A stretch of DNA of 46,515 nucleotides from Halobacillus campisalis (GCF_030345335.1 NZ_JAPVRC010000016.1:1-46515); one strand, 5' to 3'. Positions 8,619 through 17,916 are shown, counted from the first letter of the stretch. The notes: generated from the sequence alone by a model not told the origin. Program-made: numbers and translations.

Positions 8619-8766
8619 AGCGCCAGGGCTGTACACAACGAAAAATGTACAGTTGACGAGGAGGAGGTTCATCGAGCGTTCGGCGGATGCCTCCCGGTTG
8701 CCACACTTCAACTGATCGTCTGTATGAGAAACCAAAGAGGCGACTCTTTGTCCAACGCATACGGAT
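8619..8766 (+). ncRNA. glmS ribozyme
   Basis: A self-cleaving riboswitch in the glmS leader. Glucosamine-6-phosphate acts as cofactor; cleavage exposes the mRNA to decay and represses glmS. Recognisable are the cleavage site A-GCGCC (between 8619 and 8620), the core AGTTGACGAGGAGG, the stretch TTCGGCGGATGCCTCCCGG, and the 3' ACCAAAGAGG..CTCTTTG hairpin with the closing helix CTGTATG/CATACGG. It ends about 110 nt before the glmS start, as in other Firmicutes. The exact 3' limit is approximate. Confidence 0.95.
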
Positions 8767-8876
8767 AAAGTGCTTATAAATTATAAATGTTAACGGGAAA
8801 GGGGCAAATAACGGCCCCTGTTGATGATTTTAGACCGTTGTTTGCTCCTTTTTTGATTATTAGGAGGAAAACGACT

Positions 8877-10676
8877 ATGTGTGGAATTGTAGGATATATT
8901 GGACTTGAAGATACGAAAGAAATTTTATTAACTGGCTTAGAGAAGCTTGAATATAGAGGGTACGACTCTGCTGGTATTGCTACACTAAATGGCGGTGTGA
9001 AAGTTTCTAAAGTAAAAGGACGTATTGCGGCCCTGAGAGAAGCAGTGGACGCTAACGTTCATTCCACTCTTGGCATCGGACACACTCGGTGGGCGACACA
9101 CGGTGCTCCAAGTGTAGATAACGCTCACCCTCACCAGAGTCGCACGGAACGTTTTACAATCGTTCATAATGGTGTCATTGAGAACTATCTTGATATTAAA
9201 AATGACTATCTTGAAAATGTTGAGATGAATAGTGAAACTGATACAGAAATCATTGTCCAGCTGATTGAAGTGTTGAACAACGAACTTCAGGACGTGGCTG
9301 CTGCTTTCCGTAAAGCCGTAAATCTTCTTACAGGTTCATATGCTATCGCCTTGATCGATGCAGAAGATGAGGATACGATCTATGTCGCTAAAAACAAAAG
9401 CCCTCTGCTTGTAGGCCTTGGAAAGGATTTCAATGCGGTTGCAAGTGACTCTATGGCTGCACTGCATGTGACTGATCAATTCCTGGAGCTTATGGATAAA
9501 GAAACTGTATTACTTCGCCGTAACGAAGTAATTATCCAGTCTCCTGACGGCGAGGTTGTAAACCGTGAGCCGTTCACAGCAGAACTTGACGCGACGGATA
9601 TCGAAAAAGGAACATACCCTCATTTTATGCTTAAAGAAATTGATGAACAGCCATTTGTTATTCGTAAAATCATCCAAAAATATCAAAATGAAAATGATGA
9701 AATTAAATTGGAGCCTGAAATTCGTGAAGCTATGAAGAACTGTGACCGCATATATATTATCGCAGCGGGCACGAGTTACCATGCCGGACTTCTAGGTAAA
9801 CAATTCATTGAAAAGCTAGCGAACATTCCAGTAGAAGTCCATGTGGCAAGTGAGTTTTCTTATAATATGCCACTGCTCTCTGAGAAGCCATTATTCGTAT
9901 ATATTTCACAAAGTGGCGAGACGGCAGACAGCCGCTCTGTACTCGTCCAAACGAAAAAACTCGGTCATCCGGCACTTACTGTTACGAATGTGCCTGGATC
10001 CACCCTTTCCCGGGAAGCTGATTACACGATGCACCTGCACGCCGGTCCAGAAATTGCTGTCGCGTCCACAAAGGCTTATACAGCTCAAATGGCCGTTCTA
10101 GCTATCTTAGCAGTAGATACCGCACGCGCTAAAGGCATAGAGCTGGACTTTGATCCAATGCAGGAACTAGGTATTGTAGCAACTGCTATGGAAGCCTTGA
10201 CGGATCAAAAAGAAGAGCTTGAGCAGCTGGCTCGCGAGTACCTGCCGACGACACGCAATTGTTTCTTCATCGGGCGCGGAATCGACTTTTATGTCGGCTT
10301 AGAAGGTTCATTGAAATTAAAAGAAATCTCTTATATCCAGGCAGAAGGTTTCGCTGGCGGAGAACTGAAACACGGAACAATAGCACTTATTGAAGAAGGA
10401 ACTCCGGTCGTTGCTCTTGCTACACAAGCGAGCGTGAACTATTCCATCCGCGGAAATGTCCAGGAAGTTGAAGCACGTGGTGCTAACAGCATGATTATCA
10501 GTATGAAAGGTCTTGAAAAGGATGGGGATGCTTTTATCCTTCCACACGTCCATGACCTGCTGACACCGCTCGTATCAGTGGTGCCGCTTCAGCTGATTTC
10601 TTACTACGCTGCTCTTCACCGTGATTGTGACGTTGATAAGCCTCGTAATCTAGCTAAAAGTGTGACAGTTGAATAA
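8877..10676 (+). CDS. glmS: glutamine-fructose-6-phosphate aminotransferase (isomerizing)
   Basis: A 599-aa enzyme making glucosamine-6-phosphate from fructose-6-phosphate and glutamine, the entry step to amino sugars. The start at 8877 (TAGGAGG upstream) gives MCGIVGYIG, which exposes the catalytic Cys after Met removal; an upstream frame from 8787 would bury it. The glutaminase domain (1-220) has GHTRWATHG and HNGVIENY. Two SIS domains (about 285-420 and 460-590) contain AAGTSYHAG and SQSGETADS, and the C-terminus [13 protein letters not shown] is canonical. Expression should be controlled by the upstream ribozyme. Confidence 0.98.
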   Translation: MCGIVGYIGLEDTKEILLTGLEKLEYRGYDSAGIATLNGGVKVSKVKGRIAALREAVDANVHSTLGIGHTRWATHGAPSVDNAHPHQSRTERFTIVHNGVIENYLDIKNDYLENVEMNSETDTEIIVQLIEVLNNELQDVAAAFRKAVNLLTGSYAIALIDAEDEDTIYVAKNKSPLLVGLGKDFNAVASDSMAALHVTDQFLELMDKETVLLRRNEVIIQSPDGEVVNREPFTAELDATDIEKGTYPHFMLKEIDEQPFVIRKIIQKYQNENDEIKLEPEIREAMKNCDRIYIIAAGTSYHAGLLGKQFIEKLANIPVEVHVASEFSYNMPLLSEKPLFVYISQSGETADSRSVLVQTKKLGHPALTVTNVPGSTLSREADYTMHLHAGPEIAVASTKAYTAQMAVLAILAVDTARAKGIELDFDPMQELGIVATAMEALTDQKEELEQLAREYLPTTRNCFFIGRGIDFYVGLEGSLKLKEISYIQAEGFAGGELKHGTIALIEEGTPVVALATQASVNYSIRGNVQEVEARGANSMIISMKGLEKDGDAFILPHVHDLLTPLVSVVPLQLISYYAALHRDCDVDKPRNLAKSVTVE

Positions 10677-10683
10677 TCAAATA

Positions 10684-10718
10684 CAGCCAGAAGCGGAACC
10701 CTGCTTCTGGCTTTCTAT
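10684..10718 (+). terminator. intrinsic terminator after glmS
   Basis: AGCCAGAAGC and GCTTCTGGCT flank an 8-nt loop, followed by TTCTATTTAT. Confidence 0.87.
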
Positions 10719-11062
10719 TTATGAGCGAATGATTACCTAAGATCATGCATTGCAAAATCATATAGGCGTAAAGTCAAGGATTGAGTTATTGATGATAATT
10801 TGAAATAATTGTAACTAATGAATAGAATCTATTTAATGAGTGCTTGCATATGGATAAAATAAAGGAGGGCTCGAAGTGTTTGAAAATGAGCAATTGAGAA
10901 AAGGCGATCTTCCAGAGAAGGCAGGAAAGTCAGCATTTCGGGCCTTTCACGATGCGAGGGACTTCAGGCTGGATTAGTAAGAAAGAACTTTTCAAGGGAG
11001 ATAATTAAGCTCCTTTTGCAGGAGAGAACTATACATGACGGTCAATGAAGGGGGAAAAGGTA
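10714..11062. other. intergenic region after glmS
   Basis: About 350 nt with only the 33-codon frame at 10876-10977. There is no repeat element, no strong hairpin beyond the glmS terminator, and no Tn7 end, although this is the usual attTn7 neighbourhood. Confidence 0.5.
10876..10977 (+). pseudogene. short frame resembling the start of a carboxymuconolactone decarboxylase (AhpD-like) gene
   Basis: A strong ribosome site AAAGGAGGGC precedes a GTG start and 33 codons, MFENEQLRKGDLPEKAGKSA followed by FRAFHDARDFRLD. The FENEQL...AFRAF pattern recalls the N-terminus of AhpD-like carboxymuconolactone decarboxylases of about 110-150 aa. The expected EGAIP...CPYC core is absent, and a TAG and a TAA follow close together. 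It reads as a gene start whose body is lost. A genuine 33-aa peptide is the alternative. The family call is from memory and unverified. Confidence 0.4.
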
Positions 11063-11254
11063 ATGGAGAAAAATCGGAAATTAACTATTCTGTTCATTAT
11101 GCTCGGTTCCTCATGTATATCAGGCGGAATGGCATTACATGAACTTGCTGCGTATTCAACATTGACCGGATGGGTTATGGGGCTGGCCTGCCAACTGACA
11201 GCTTTAAGGTTCGCCATTAAATCCTTTCACCTTCCAAAAAGTTCAGTGAGCTGA
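11063..11254 (+). CDS. small hypothetical membrane protein
   Basis: A 63-aa protein with two likely membrane segments (LTILFIMLGSSCISGGMAL, about 6-24, and LTGWVMGLACQLTALRFA, about 33-50) and a basic start MEKNRK. The start at 11063 follows GGGGAAAAGG; an in-frame ATG at 11045 lacks a ribosome site. I do not recognise the family. It lies alone between the glmS terminator and the next small gene, with no visible operon partner. Confidence 0.6.
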   Translation: MEKNRKLTILFIMLGSSCISGGMALHELAAYSTLTGWVMGLACQLTALRFAIKSFHLPKSSVS

Positions 11255-11424
11255 TGGACCTAATTGTACGAACGGGTCGACCACTAAAAGGCGGTTGTCT
11301 CTTACGGAGAAATGTTTTATAGTTACAAAGTTTTATAGAGGTAGCAGTTGAAAATAAGTGCGAGCTCTTATATCATTATGGTAATACAGTTTTTAGACTT
11401 TGATGTCCCTAGAGGAGTGAACAT

Positions 11425-11682
11425 ATGTTAAAGGAATCCGACTTTCACACAGAAGAATCCAAAAAAGAATGGATTAAAGTACGGAACAGAAAACTGGAAG
11501 AAATGGCGCAATATTTCAGAAGATATTTTCACCTTACTAAAGTTAGGGAGAATAAAAATAGCTACGAAGTCCAGGGCTATTTTTACCAGCCAGGTTTTGG
11601 CGAGATAAAAATGGCATTTGAATTCAGTTATGAGAACGTGGCTAAATTCACAGATTTATTTGATGACCCAAAAGAAGATTAA
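11425..11682 (+). CDS. hypothetical protein, 85 aa
   Basis: A soluble, charged 85-aa protein with a good ribosome site (GAGGAG, 8 nt before ATG). It starts with a helical basic stretch (KKEWIKVRNRKLEEMAQYFRR) and ends with alternating hydrophobic strands (NSYEVQGYFYQPGFGEIKMAF) and an acidic tail. A strong terminator follows, so it looks like a real monocistronic gene. I do not recognise the family and assign no function. Confidence 0.7.
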   Translation: MLKESDFHTEESKKEWIKVRNRKLEEMAQYFRRYFHLTKVRENKNSYEVQGYFYQPGFGEIKMAFEFSYENVAKFTDLFDDPKED

Positions 11683-11697
11683 TAATGTTTAGTAAAA

Positions 11698-11735
11698 ATG
11701 AACCCGTTTCAATCAACGGGTTCATTTTTAATGCC
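11698..11735 (+). terminator. intrinsic terminator
   Basis: ATGAACCCGT and ACGGGTTCAT flank an 8-nt loop, followed by TTTTTAAT. It ends the 85-aa gene. Confidence 0.88.
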
Positions 11736-11831
11736 CTGCCTTATACGACAATACCCTGCATAATCGTGCAATAATAAAGGGGTCGGATGGTTTATAACCT
11801 GCTAATCTTTAGTTGGAAGGGAGGTCATTGA

Positions 11832-12704
11832 ATGGATTCTCTTAAAAAAATGAATGAGGCCATGGAATTTATTGAAGCTCACCTGTCGGAGGATATTGAT
11901 CGTAAAGAAGTAGCGAAACGTGCGTACTGTTCAGAATATCACTTTCAAAGAATGTTTTCTTTTCTATCAGGAATTACGTTGTCTGACTACATTCGCCGGC
12001 GGCGCCTCACATGTGCGGCTTTAGAATTGAAGAACAGCAACGTGAAGGTGATTGATGCAGCGGTTCAATATGGGTACCGTTCACCCGATGCTTTTACAAG
12101 AGCGTTCAAGGAGTTCCATGGGATAACGCCATCTGAAGCTAGAAAAAACGGCCAGTATTTGAACGCTTATCCAAAAATGACCTTTCAATTAACGATTAAT
12201 GGAGGGGTAGAAATGAAGTATAGAATTGAAGAAAAAGATGCTTTTCGAATTGTCGGAACAAAGAAGAGGGTGCCTATTATTTTTGATGGAGTCAATCCAG
12301 ACATCGCATCCATGTGGAATAGTTTAGATGAAGAAACGATCCACCTGATGAAGAATCTTTCCGACATTGAGCCAATGGGATTGATCAGCGCATCAACAAA
12401 CTTTTCAGAAGGCCGGATGGAAGAGAGGGGAGAGCTTGACCATTATATTGGTGCAGCTACAACTCAAAACTCTCCTCCTCAATTGACAACGCTTGAGGTT
12501 CCAGCAGGCACTTGGGCAGTATTTGAAGCGGTCGGCCCGTTCCCTGACACCCTTCAAAATGTGTGGGGGCGCATTTATTCAGAGTGGTTCCCTGCATCGA
12601 ACTTTGAACAAAGGGAAGGTCCGGAAATCTTATGGAATGAGGATAAGGATGTGACCCTAACAAACTTCAAAAGTGAAATATGGATCCCAATCGTAAAAAA
12701 CTAA
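11832..12704 (+). CDS. AraC-family regulator with GyrI-like effector domain
   Basis: A 290-aa transcription regulator. The first ~105 residues form two AraC helix-turn-helix motifs ([20 protein letters not shown] and [20 protein letters not shown], ending GITPSEARK). The rest (about 120-290) is a GyrI-like small-molecule binding domain, with [20 protein letters not shown] at its start and a beta-rich end with EIWIPIV. This arrangement is typical of Rob/YdeE-type regulators that bind hydrophobic ligands, often drugs. The start follows GGGAGG. No target gene is adjacent. Confidence 0.88.
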   Translation: MDSLKKMNEAMEFIEAHLSEDIDRKEVAKRAYCSEYHFQRMFSFLSGITLSDYIRRRRLTCAALELKNSNVKVIDAAVQYGYRSPDAFTRAFKEFHGITPSEARKNGQYLNAYPKMTFQLTINGGVEMKYRIEEKDAFRIVGTKKRVPIIFDGVNPDIASMWNSLDEETIHLMKNLSDIEPMGLISASTNFSEGRMEERGELDHYIGAATTQNSPPQLTTLEVPAGTWAVFEAVGPFPDTLQNVWGRIYSEWFPASNFEQREGPEILWNEDKDVTLTNFKSEIWIPIVKN

Positions 12705-12762
12705 AAACTGTTTCTGGGCGAAGGGATCAAATGGTAAGTTCACTTGAAAAAGATGATGTAAT

Positions 12763-12798
12763 GAAAGGACGAGCTTGGTTATCCAAGCCGTCCTTTTT
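12763..12798 (+). terminator. intrinsic terminator
   Basis: AAAGGACG..GCTTGG and CCAAGC..GTCCTTT form an interrupted stem, followed by TTAAATG. It lies about 60 nt after the AraC-GyrI gene. Confidence 0.75.
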
Positions 12799-13063
12799 AA
12801 ATGAGATTCAGACCATGCTTAGAAAGGTATTGAACTTATGAAAATGCTCTATGCCAGGCTTGAATGCCTTTTTTTAAAAAATCCCACAAATTTTACACAT
12901 TTGGCGCTATAAAGAGGTATAAAAGACGATGAGGACCGTCATGGCAGAGGTTAGAGACAGTATAGAGTACATATTCTGGACTTTATATAAAATAGGTAAG
13001 TATATACAACTGCCTAAGACATGTTACAATGGCTTACACGATGGTTAGGAAAGGAGAATGACA
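12799..13063. other. intergenic region before the SurA-like gene
   Basis: About 265 nt of AT-rich sequence that should hold the promoter of the lipoprotein gene. I see no clear regulatory repeat and no open frame with a ribosome site. Confidence 0.4.
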
Positions 13064-13855
13064 TTGAATAAAAAATGGTTGTTAAGTTTATTACTGGTCG
13101 GTTTCGTACTGCTATTAGCTGCTTGTAATAATGATGACGAAGCTGGTGAAGATAATGGTAATGGTGAAGGTGAAGAGGCTAAGCAGGAAGAAACGGAAGG
13201 TGGCGAAGGTGAAGGCGGAGAACAGGCAGAGCAGCCTGAGATGCCTGAACCAGATTTAGAAGGCATTCCTGATGTAGTCGCAGAGGTCAATGGTGAAGAA
13301 ATAGCAAAAGACGAGTTCGAACAGACGTATGAAGGTCAATTTCAGCAAATGGCTATGCAATCTCAAATGAGCGGTCAAGAAGTTGATCAAGATCAATTGA
13401 AGCAACAGGTTGCAGAAAGTTTAGTTGGTCAAGAGCTGCTCATACAGGAAGCAAACAATCAAGGTATTGAAGCTTCACAAGAAGAGATGGACGAATTGCT
13501 GGACGAATTGGCTCAGCAGCAGCAATTAGAATCTAAAGACGAATTTCTAGCTGCTTTAGAAGAGCAGGGCATGAGTGAAGATGAAGTCATGTCTCAAGTG
13601 GAAACTCAGGTGAAAGTAAATCAATTAATAGCAAGTGAAACTGGGGACACTGAAGCCTCAGAGGAAGAAATGGAAGAAATGTATGAACAAATGAAAGCTC
13701 AGCAAGAAGAAATGGGTGGAGAGCAAGAAGTACCATCTTATGATGAACTGAAGCCAGATCTTGAAGAACAGATTAAGAGTCAAAAAGAATCTGAACAAAC
13801 ACAACAGCTTGTCGACCAATTACGTGAAGACGGAGACGTAACGGTTAACCTATAA
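13064..13855 (+). CDS. SurA-N-like chaperone lipoprotein
   Basis: An exported lipoprotein of 263 aa. The signal peptide is LNKKWLLSLLLVGFVLLLAA, with lipobox LAAC at about residue 19-22. An extremely acidic, Gly/Glu-rich linker follows (about 23-65). A SurA N-terminal helical domain comes next (VVAEVNGEEIAKDEFEQTY, then many Gln/Glu-rich helices). No parvulin PPIase domain is present, so it resembles PrsA only in the holdase part. The TTG start at 13064 is spaced 7 nt from GGAG; the ATG at 13058 is too close to it. It probably assists folding of exported proteins outside the membrane; this is inferred. Confidence 0.85.
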   Translation: MNKKWLLSLLLVGFVLLLAACNNDDEAGEDNGNGEGEEAKQEETEGGEGEGGEQAEQPEMPEPDLEGIPDVVAEVNGEEIAKDEFEQTYEGQFQQMAMQSQMSGQEVDQDQLKQQVAESLVGQELLIQEANNQGIEASQEEMDELLDELAQQQQLESKDEFLAALEEQGMSEDEVMSQVETQVKVNQLIASETGDTEASEEEMEEMYEQMKAQQEEMGGEQEVPSYDELKPDLEEQIKSQKESEQTQQLVDQLREDGDVTVNL

Positions 13856-13863
13856 TTTCTTTC

Positions 13864-13900
13864 GAAACCAGGTCCTTTATCAGGCCTGGTTTTTTTATTA
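13864..13900 (+). terminator. intrinsic terminator
   Basis: AAACCAGG and CCTGGTTT bracket a short loop, followed by TTTTTATT. Confidence 0.88.
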
Positions 13901-14087
13901 GAAAAAACATGCGTAAAACTCATGCCGCTTGATAATCTATCTCGTTTAAACTATCCCAAGGTCATATGCCCTTATGTAAAAGTCTACGAAATGAAAGGTC
14001 AAAGTGCTTACAAGACTAAGATTAAACAATATATAATGAACTTAGTACTAACGAACAGCACCTTTTTCAAGGACAGGAGGCGTACAT

Positions 14088-15122
14088 ATGTTAATTAAAC
14101 CAAAGAAATTGCAGCCAGGAGATAAAGTAGCGACGATCAGTCCTTCATGGGGTGGAGCTGGCGAGCCTGAGCTTCGCTGGCGCTACGAGCAGGGGGTGCG
14201 GAGGCTGGAAGAAGTGTTTGGCCTTAAAGTGGTTACGATGCCAAATAGTTTAAAAGGTGGAGACTATCTCTACCAAAATCCGAAGGCAAGGGCCGAAGAT
14301 TTAATGTCAGCTTTTCAGAATAAGAGTATCAAAGCTATTTTTGCCAATATCGGCGGTGATGATAGCCTGCGTTTACTGCCATATATTGATTTTGATGTGA
14401 TTCATAAGAATCCTAAAATTCTCATGGGCTATTCAGACGTTACAATGTGTCATTTGTTTTGTCATAAGGCAGGGATTGCTTCTTTCTACGGACCAGCTGT
14501 ATTAGTAGATTTTGCGGAAAACGTGGAAATGGACCCCTATACAATTGAGATGGTAAAGCGTACGCTTTTTAATGATGAAGAGATTGGAGAGATCCGCCCC
14601 TCTGAACAATGGACGAGTGAATACTTAGAGTGGGAGGAAGCGAATAAAACTAAAAGGCGCGGCATGCAGGAAAATTCAGGTTATGAGCTACTTCAAGGCT
14701 CAGGTGTCGTTCAGGGGCAGTTAATTGGCGGCTGCATCGAAGTGCTTGAATTCGCCAAGGGCACTATGATTTGGCCGGAAAGAAAACATTGGAAGAATAG
14801 TATCATGTTTTTTGAAACTTCCGAAGAGAAGCCCGATCCTTCATTTATAAAATACTGGCTCAGGAATTATGCGGCACAAGGCATTCTTCACCAAACAAAG
14901 GGAATCATTTTTGGTAAGCCGCAGGATGAAAAATATTATGATGAATACAAAAGAGAAATTCTAACCGTTATGAAGGAGTATGGACTAGAGGAGCTCCCAA
15001 TCTTATACAACATGAATTTTGGTCATACTGAACCGAAAATTGTATTGCCTTATGGTGCGGTTGCTCAAATAGATTGCAGTGACCGTTCTTTCCGTATTGT
15101 AGAGAGTGGTGTAGAGAGCTGA
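14088..15122 (+). CDS. S66 family peptidase (LD-carboxypeptidase/MccF-like)
   Basis: A 344-aa cytoplasmic serine peptidase. The N-terminus LQPGDKVATISPSWGG, the nucleophile Ser in MGYSDVTMCH (about 119) and the C-terminal GHTEPKIVLPYGA with its His are family hallmarks; the Glu of the triad is probably in the GGCIEVL stretch (about 218). Members cleave the L,D bond of muropeptides during wall recycling or detoxify microcin C-type peptide nucleotides. The 344-aa length and insertions favour the MccF-like branch. The start follows AGGAGG. It is a single gene. Confidence 0.88.
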   Translation: MLIKPKKLQPGDKVATISPSWGGAGEPELRWRYEQGVRRLEEVFGLKVVTMPNSLKGGDYLYQNPKARAEDLMSAFQNKSIKAIFANIGGDDSLRLLPYIDFDVIHKNPKILMGYSDVTMCHLFCHKAGIASFYGPAVLVDFAENVEMDPYTIEMVKRTLFNDEEIGEIRPSEQWTSEYLEWEEANKTKRRGMQENSGYELLQGSGVVQGQLIGGCIEVLEFAKGTMIWPERKHWKNSIMFFETSEEKPDPSFIKYWLRNYAAQGILHQTKGIIFGKPQDEKYYDEYKREILTVMKEYGLEELPILYNMNFGHTEPKIVLPYGAVAQIDCSDRSFRIVESGVES

Positions 15123-15140
15123 GGTTTTATTAAATAAGAG

Positions 15141-15286
15141 AGCTATGTTCAATATCGTGGTTATAAAAAGTATTCAACAATATGGCAGGGTAGTTTAAGA
15201 CTTGATTTCGAGATAATCTGGGTTAGTTGTCCTATTAAGAGTCAGGGGTTGTTCGGAAGCTACTCGCTTTCCTGTGGGGGAAGCGG
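15141..15286 (+). repeat. MITE-like element copy E2, truncated left part
   Basis: It starts with a degenerate end (AGCTATGTT) and reads through the arm landmarks TTCAACAATATGGCAGG, GACTTGATTTCGAGATAATC, AAGAGTCAGGGG and GCTACTCGCTTTCCTGTGGG. It then stops abruptly at about 15286, before the palindromic core. Its sequence is closest to the reverse complement of the right arm of E7 (34490-34724). What follows is a gene remnant. Confidence 0.7.
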
Positions 15287-15402
15287 TAGTTTCTATTCTG
15301 ATAAAGGTTCGCAATGGCCAGGTGGTATATTTATCAAGGTACGACAATGATTTGGAACAGGCCTTAGCTGACGCTGATTTGACGTTCGAAAATAAATTGT
15401 AG
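15286..15402 (+). pseudogene. C-terminal remnant of an unidentified gene
   Basis: Directly after the broken repeat E2, one frame stays open to TAG at 15400-15402. It encodes IKVRNGQVVYLSRYDNDLEQ then ALADADLTFENKL, a sequence with normal protein character but no start codon or ribosome site. It looks like the tail of a gene cut by insertion or deletion at the repeat. I do not recognise the family. Confidence 0.45.
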
Positions 15403-15413
15403 TGCAACGAATA

Positions 15414-15448
15414 CAAAAAAAGGAGCGGTGGTCTACACCTGCTCCTTC
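15414..15448 (-). terminator. intrinsic terminator of ldh
   Basis: On the minus strand AGGAGCAGGTGTAGACC pairs with the GGTGG..GCTCCT side and is followed by a run of T. It lies about 25 nt after the ldh stop. Confidence 0.85.
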
Positions 15449-15471
15449 ATATCCGTGATTTTAGTTTTTGT

Positions 15472-16497
<1,026 letters not shown>

Positions 16498-16501
16498 TCT
16501 T

Positions 16502-16530
16502 ATTGTGCACTATTTCACAAACTTTTTCAA
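16502..16530 (-). promoter_or_regulatory. ldh promoter overlapped by Rex operator 2
   Basis: On the minus strand TTGAAA (16525-16530) and CACAAT (16502-16507) are separated by 17 nt. The second Rex box, TTGTGCACTATTTCACAA at 16503-16520, fills the spacer and overlaps the -10. Repression by occlusion is expected when NADH is low. Confidence 0.75.
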
Positions 16531-16626
16531 GGGGTTTATTATTTTTATTTTACTATTTGGTTATTATTTAATCAACTTCCAGAAGTTAGTAGATGGAGGG
16601 GCTGTCAGCAGGTAGCTAACCTCAAG

Positions 16627-16800
16627 GGCGATAGCTAAAGGAAGCTTGCCAGCTCCCCCGCAGGAAAGCGAGTTGTTTTTCGACCAACCCAGCACTCTTT
16701 ATCATAACGAACCCTTTTATCTCAGTCTCGAGTCTTCAATAATCCTGCCATATTACTGCTGATTTTTCTTTAAGAAAAATCAGCAGTAACGGTTAACATA
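16627..16800 (-). repeat. MITE-like element copy E3, right-arm remnant
   Basis: Degenerate right arm: GGCGATAGC, GGAAGCTTGCCAGCTCCCCC, CAGGAAAGCGAG, CGAACCC, CTCGAGTCTTCAATAATCCT and GCCATATT match the right arms at 34490 and 36780. A residual end GGTTAACATA lies at 16791-16800. The left arm is missing. A perfect 16-bp hairpin (16753-16789) interrupts the terminal part. Confidence 0.65.
16753..16789. repeat. perfect 16-bp inverted repeat
   Basis: TTACTGCTGATTTTTC and GAAAAATCAGCAGTAA are separated by 5 nt. No T run follows, so it is not a typical terminator. It sits inside the decayed repeat E3, upstream of the toxin locus. Confidence 0.8.
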
Positions 16801-16843
16801 CCTAAATAATAGAATTCACGTGATTTGAAAGCTGCTAAAAACA

Positions 16844-16855
16844 GAACGCACGTTC
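16844..16855. promoter_or_regulatory. LexA (SOS)-like box
   Basis: GAACGCACGTTC fits the Gram-positive LexA core GAAC-N4-GTTC. It lies about 35 nt upstream of the extended -10 TGGTACAAT (16886-16894) that probably drives the toxin. The flanking bases are A and T rather than the preferred C and G, and the site does not overlap the core promoter, so function is uncertain. Confidence 0.5.
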
Positions 16856-16885
16856 TTATTTTTAGTGGGATTGTAACGAATAGTG

Positions 16886-16894
16886 TGGTACAAT
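16886..16894 (+). promoter_or_regulatory. extended -10 promoter of the toxin gene
   Basis: TGGTACAAT fits TGnTATAAT with one change. The -35 is weak, as is common with extended -10 promoters. The start would be near 16901, giving a ~64-nt leader. Confidence 0.5.
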
Positions 16895-16964
16895 TAATTC
16901 CAGATAATGTTCCTTTTAGGGTGGTCGGCTAACCCCAGAGAGTAAGGGGGTGATGCCTATTAGC

Positions 16965-17054
16965 ATGTATGAAGTTCTGACTGTATTGTTTACTTTTGGA
17001 ACATTTCTCATTGCATTGCTTGCGTTGATCATAGAAATGATCAATAAAAAATAG
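16965..17054 (+). CDS. BsrE/holin-like type I toxin peptide
   Basis: A 29-aa hydrophobic peptide: MYEVLTVLFTFGTFLIALLA then a polar LIIEMINKK end, i.e. one transmembrane helix. Layout and composition match the BsrE/BsrG/TxpA type I toxins of Bacillus, which insert in the membrane. The ribosome site AAGGGGG (16944-16950) can be sequestered by ACCCC (16932-16936) pairing with GGGGT (16947-16951), a common feature of such mRNAs. The ATG at 16965 is preferred; the in-frame ATG at 16953 is only 2 nt from the ribosome site. An antisense RNA over its 3' end is predicted. Too short for standard ORF calling. Confidence 0.7.
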   Translation: MYEVLTVLFTFGTFLIALLALIIEMINKK

Positions 17055-17179
17055 ACCTCCCTATTAACCTGACAGTTGATCGGGAGAGGCCTATTTTATG
17101 TGAATAGCTGATCCCCTGGGGGAATCATTATCGAGAGGTCGCAGTTGCAGCTGCGACCTTTTTATTGTATGTCTTTCTA
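17045..17179 (-). ncRNA. candidate antisense antitoxin RNA
   Basis: On the minus strand an extended -10, TGGTATGAT (17186-17194), would start a transcript near 17179. It runs across the toxin 3' end and stops at a hairpin with CCTCTCCC/GGGAGG followed by a T run (plus-strand coordinates 17041-17093). The ~135-nt RNA would overlap the toxin mRNA by more than 100 nt, as in the bsrE/SR5 arrangement. Expression is inferred. Confidence 0.45.
17136..17165 (+). terminator. intrinsic terminator of the toxin mRNA
   Basis: AGGTCGCAG and CTGCGACCT flank a 6-nt loop and TTTTTATT follows. Confidence 0.82.
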
Positions 17180-17238
17180 ATTCTTATCATACCAGCTTTG
17201 TTACTTTTATACCACTTTGGAGCAGCAATAAACCTAAT

Positions 17239-17850
17239 TTATTTACGGCAAACCGCTACCCCGATGGGATAATAAACTTCTTTACGAGGAGGTTCAATGG
17301 TTACGCCATTTTGGTAAAAAAGTTCAACCTCGCTGAATTTCGTGAATAGTCCTTTAAACTCTTCAGGAGTCATTTGAAAATGATGAAAAGGAGAACCGCT
17401 TGGATGATTTAAACCTTTCCCAAAAGGAGTAGATAACACGAGGGTGCCTCCTGGTTTAAGAAGCATGTGCATGTGTTCCATAAATACTTGGACATCAGGG
17501 ATATGCTCAATCGTTTCAAAGCTGAGCACCGTATCAAACCTGCCGATTTCCTCTACCCAATTGTCATTCATGATGTCACCCGTCTGGAAGTTGAGGAGAG
17601 GGTGGTAGTAATTTTGGATGGCGTAATTGATCGTATCTTCACAAATGTCCGCACCTATGATTTCATCGATTTGCTTTTTTTTCTTTTTCGCAAGATGTGC
17701 TGCCCCATAACCTACGCCACAAGCTATATCTAGAACCCTTCCTTTAGAATAGGGTTCAGAAAAGTGATAGCGAGCTACATGTTCCAAGAGTAAGTTATTC
17801 ATTGGATCCATGTTTTTAGGAATGACACGCTCTCCTGTATCATCTAACAT
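17239..17850 (-). CDS. class I SAM-dependent methyltransferase
   Basis: A 203-aa methyltransferase. Motif I VLDIACGVGYGAAHLA (about 39-54) binds SAM. The following acidic residue is in IIGADICED, motif II in DTVLSFETIEHI, and motif III in LLKPGGTLVLSTPF. The N-terminus TGERVIPKNMDPMNNLLLEH is typical of a Bacillaceae subfamily with unknown substrate, similar to UbiE-type enzymes. The ribosome site is weak. It stands alone, convergent with the toxin locus. Family is certain, substrate is not. Confidence 0.88.
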   Translation of the reverse strand: MLDDTGERVIPKNMDPMNNLLLEHVARYHFSEPYSKGRVLDIACGVGYGAAHLAKKKKKQIDEIIGADICEDTINYAIQNYYHPLLNFQTGDIMNDNWVEEIGRFDTVLSFETIEHIPDVQVFMEHMHMLLKPGGTLVLSTPFGKGLNHPSGSPFHHFQMTPEEFKGLFTKFSEVELFYQNGVTIEPPRKEVYYPIGVAVCRK

Positions 17851-17916
17851 GAAAATTTCACCGCTTTTGTTTAGTTTTGTTCTATTATAACAGATTTAAG
17901 TTTATTTATAATAAAT

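Noticed and set aside
8491-8760. 89-codon minus-strand frame
   Set aside because: It is antisense to the glmS ribozyme; RNA conservation explains the sequence.
10684-10860. Tn7 insertion at attTn7 after glmS
   Set aside because: No Tn7 ends or tns genes are present downstream of glmS.
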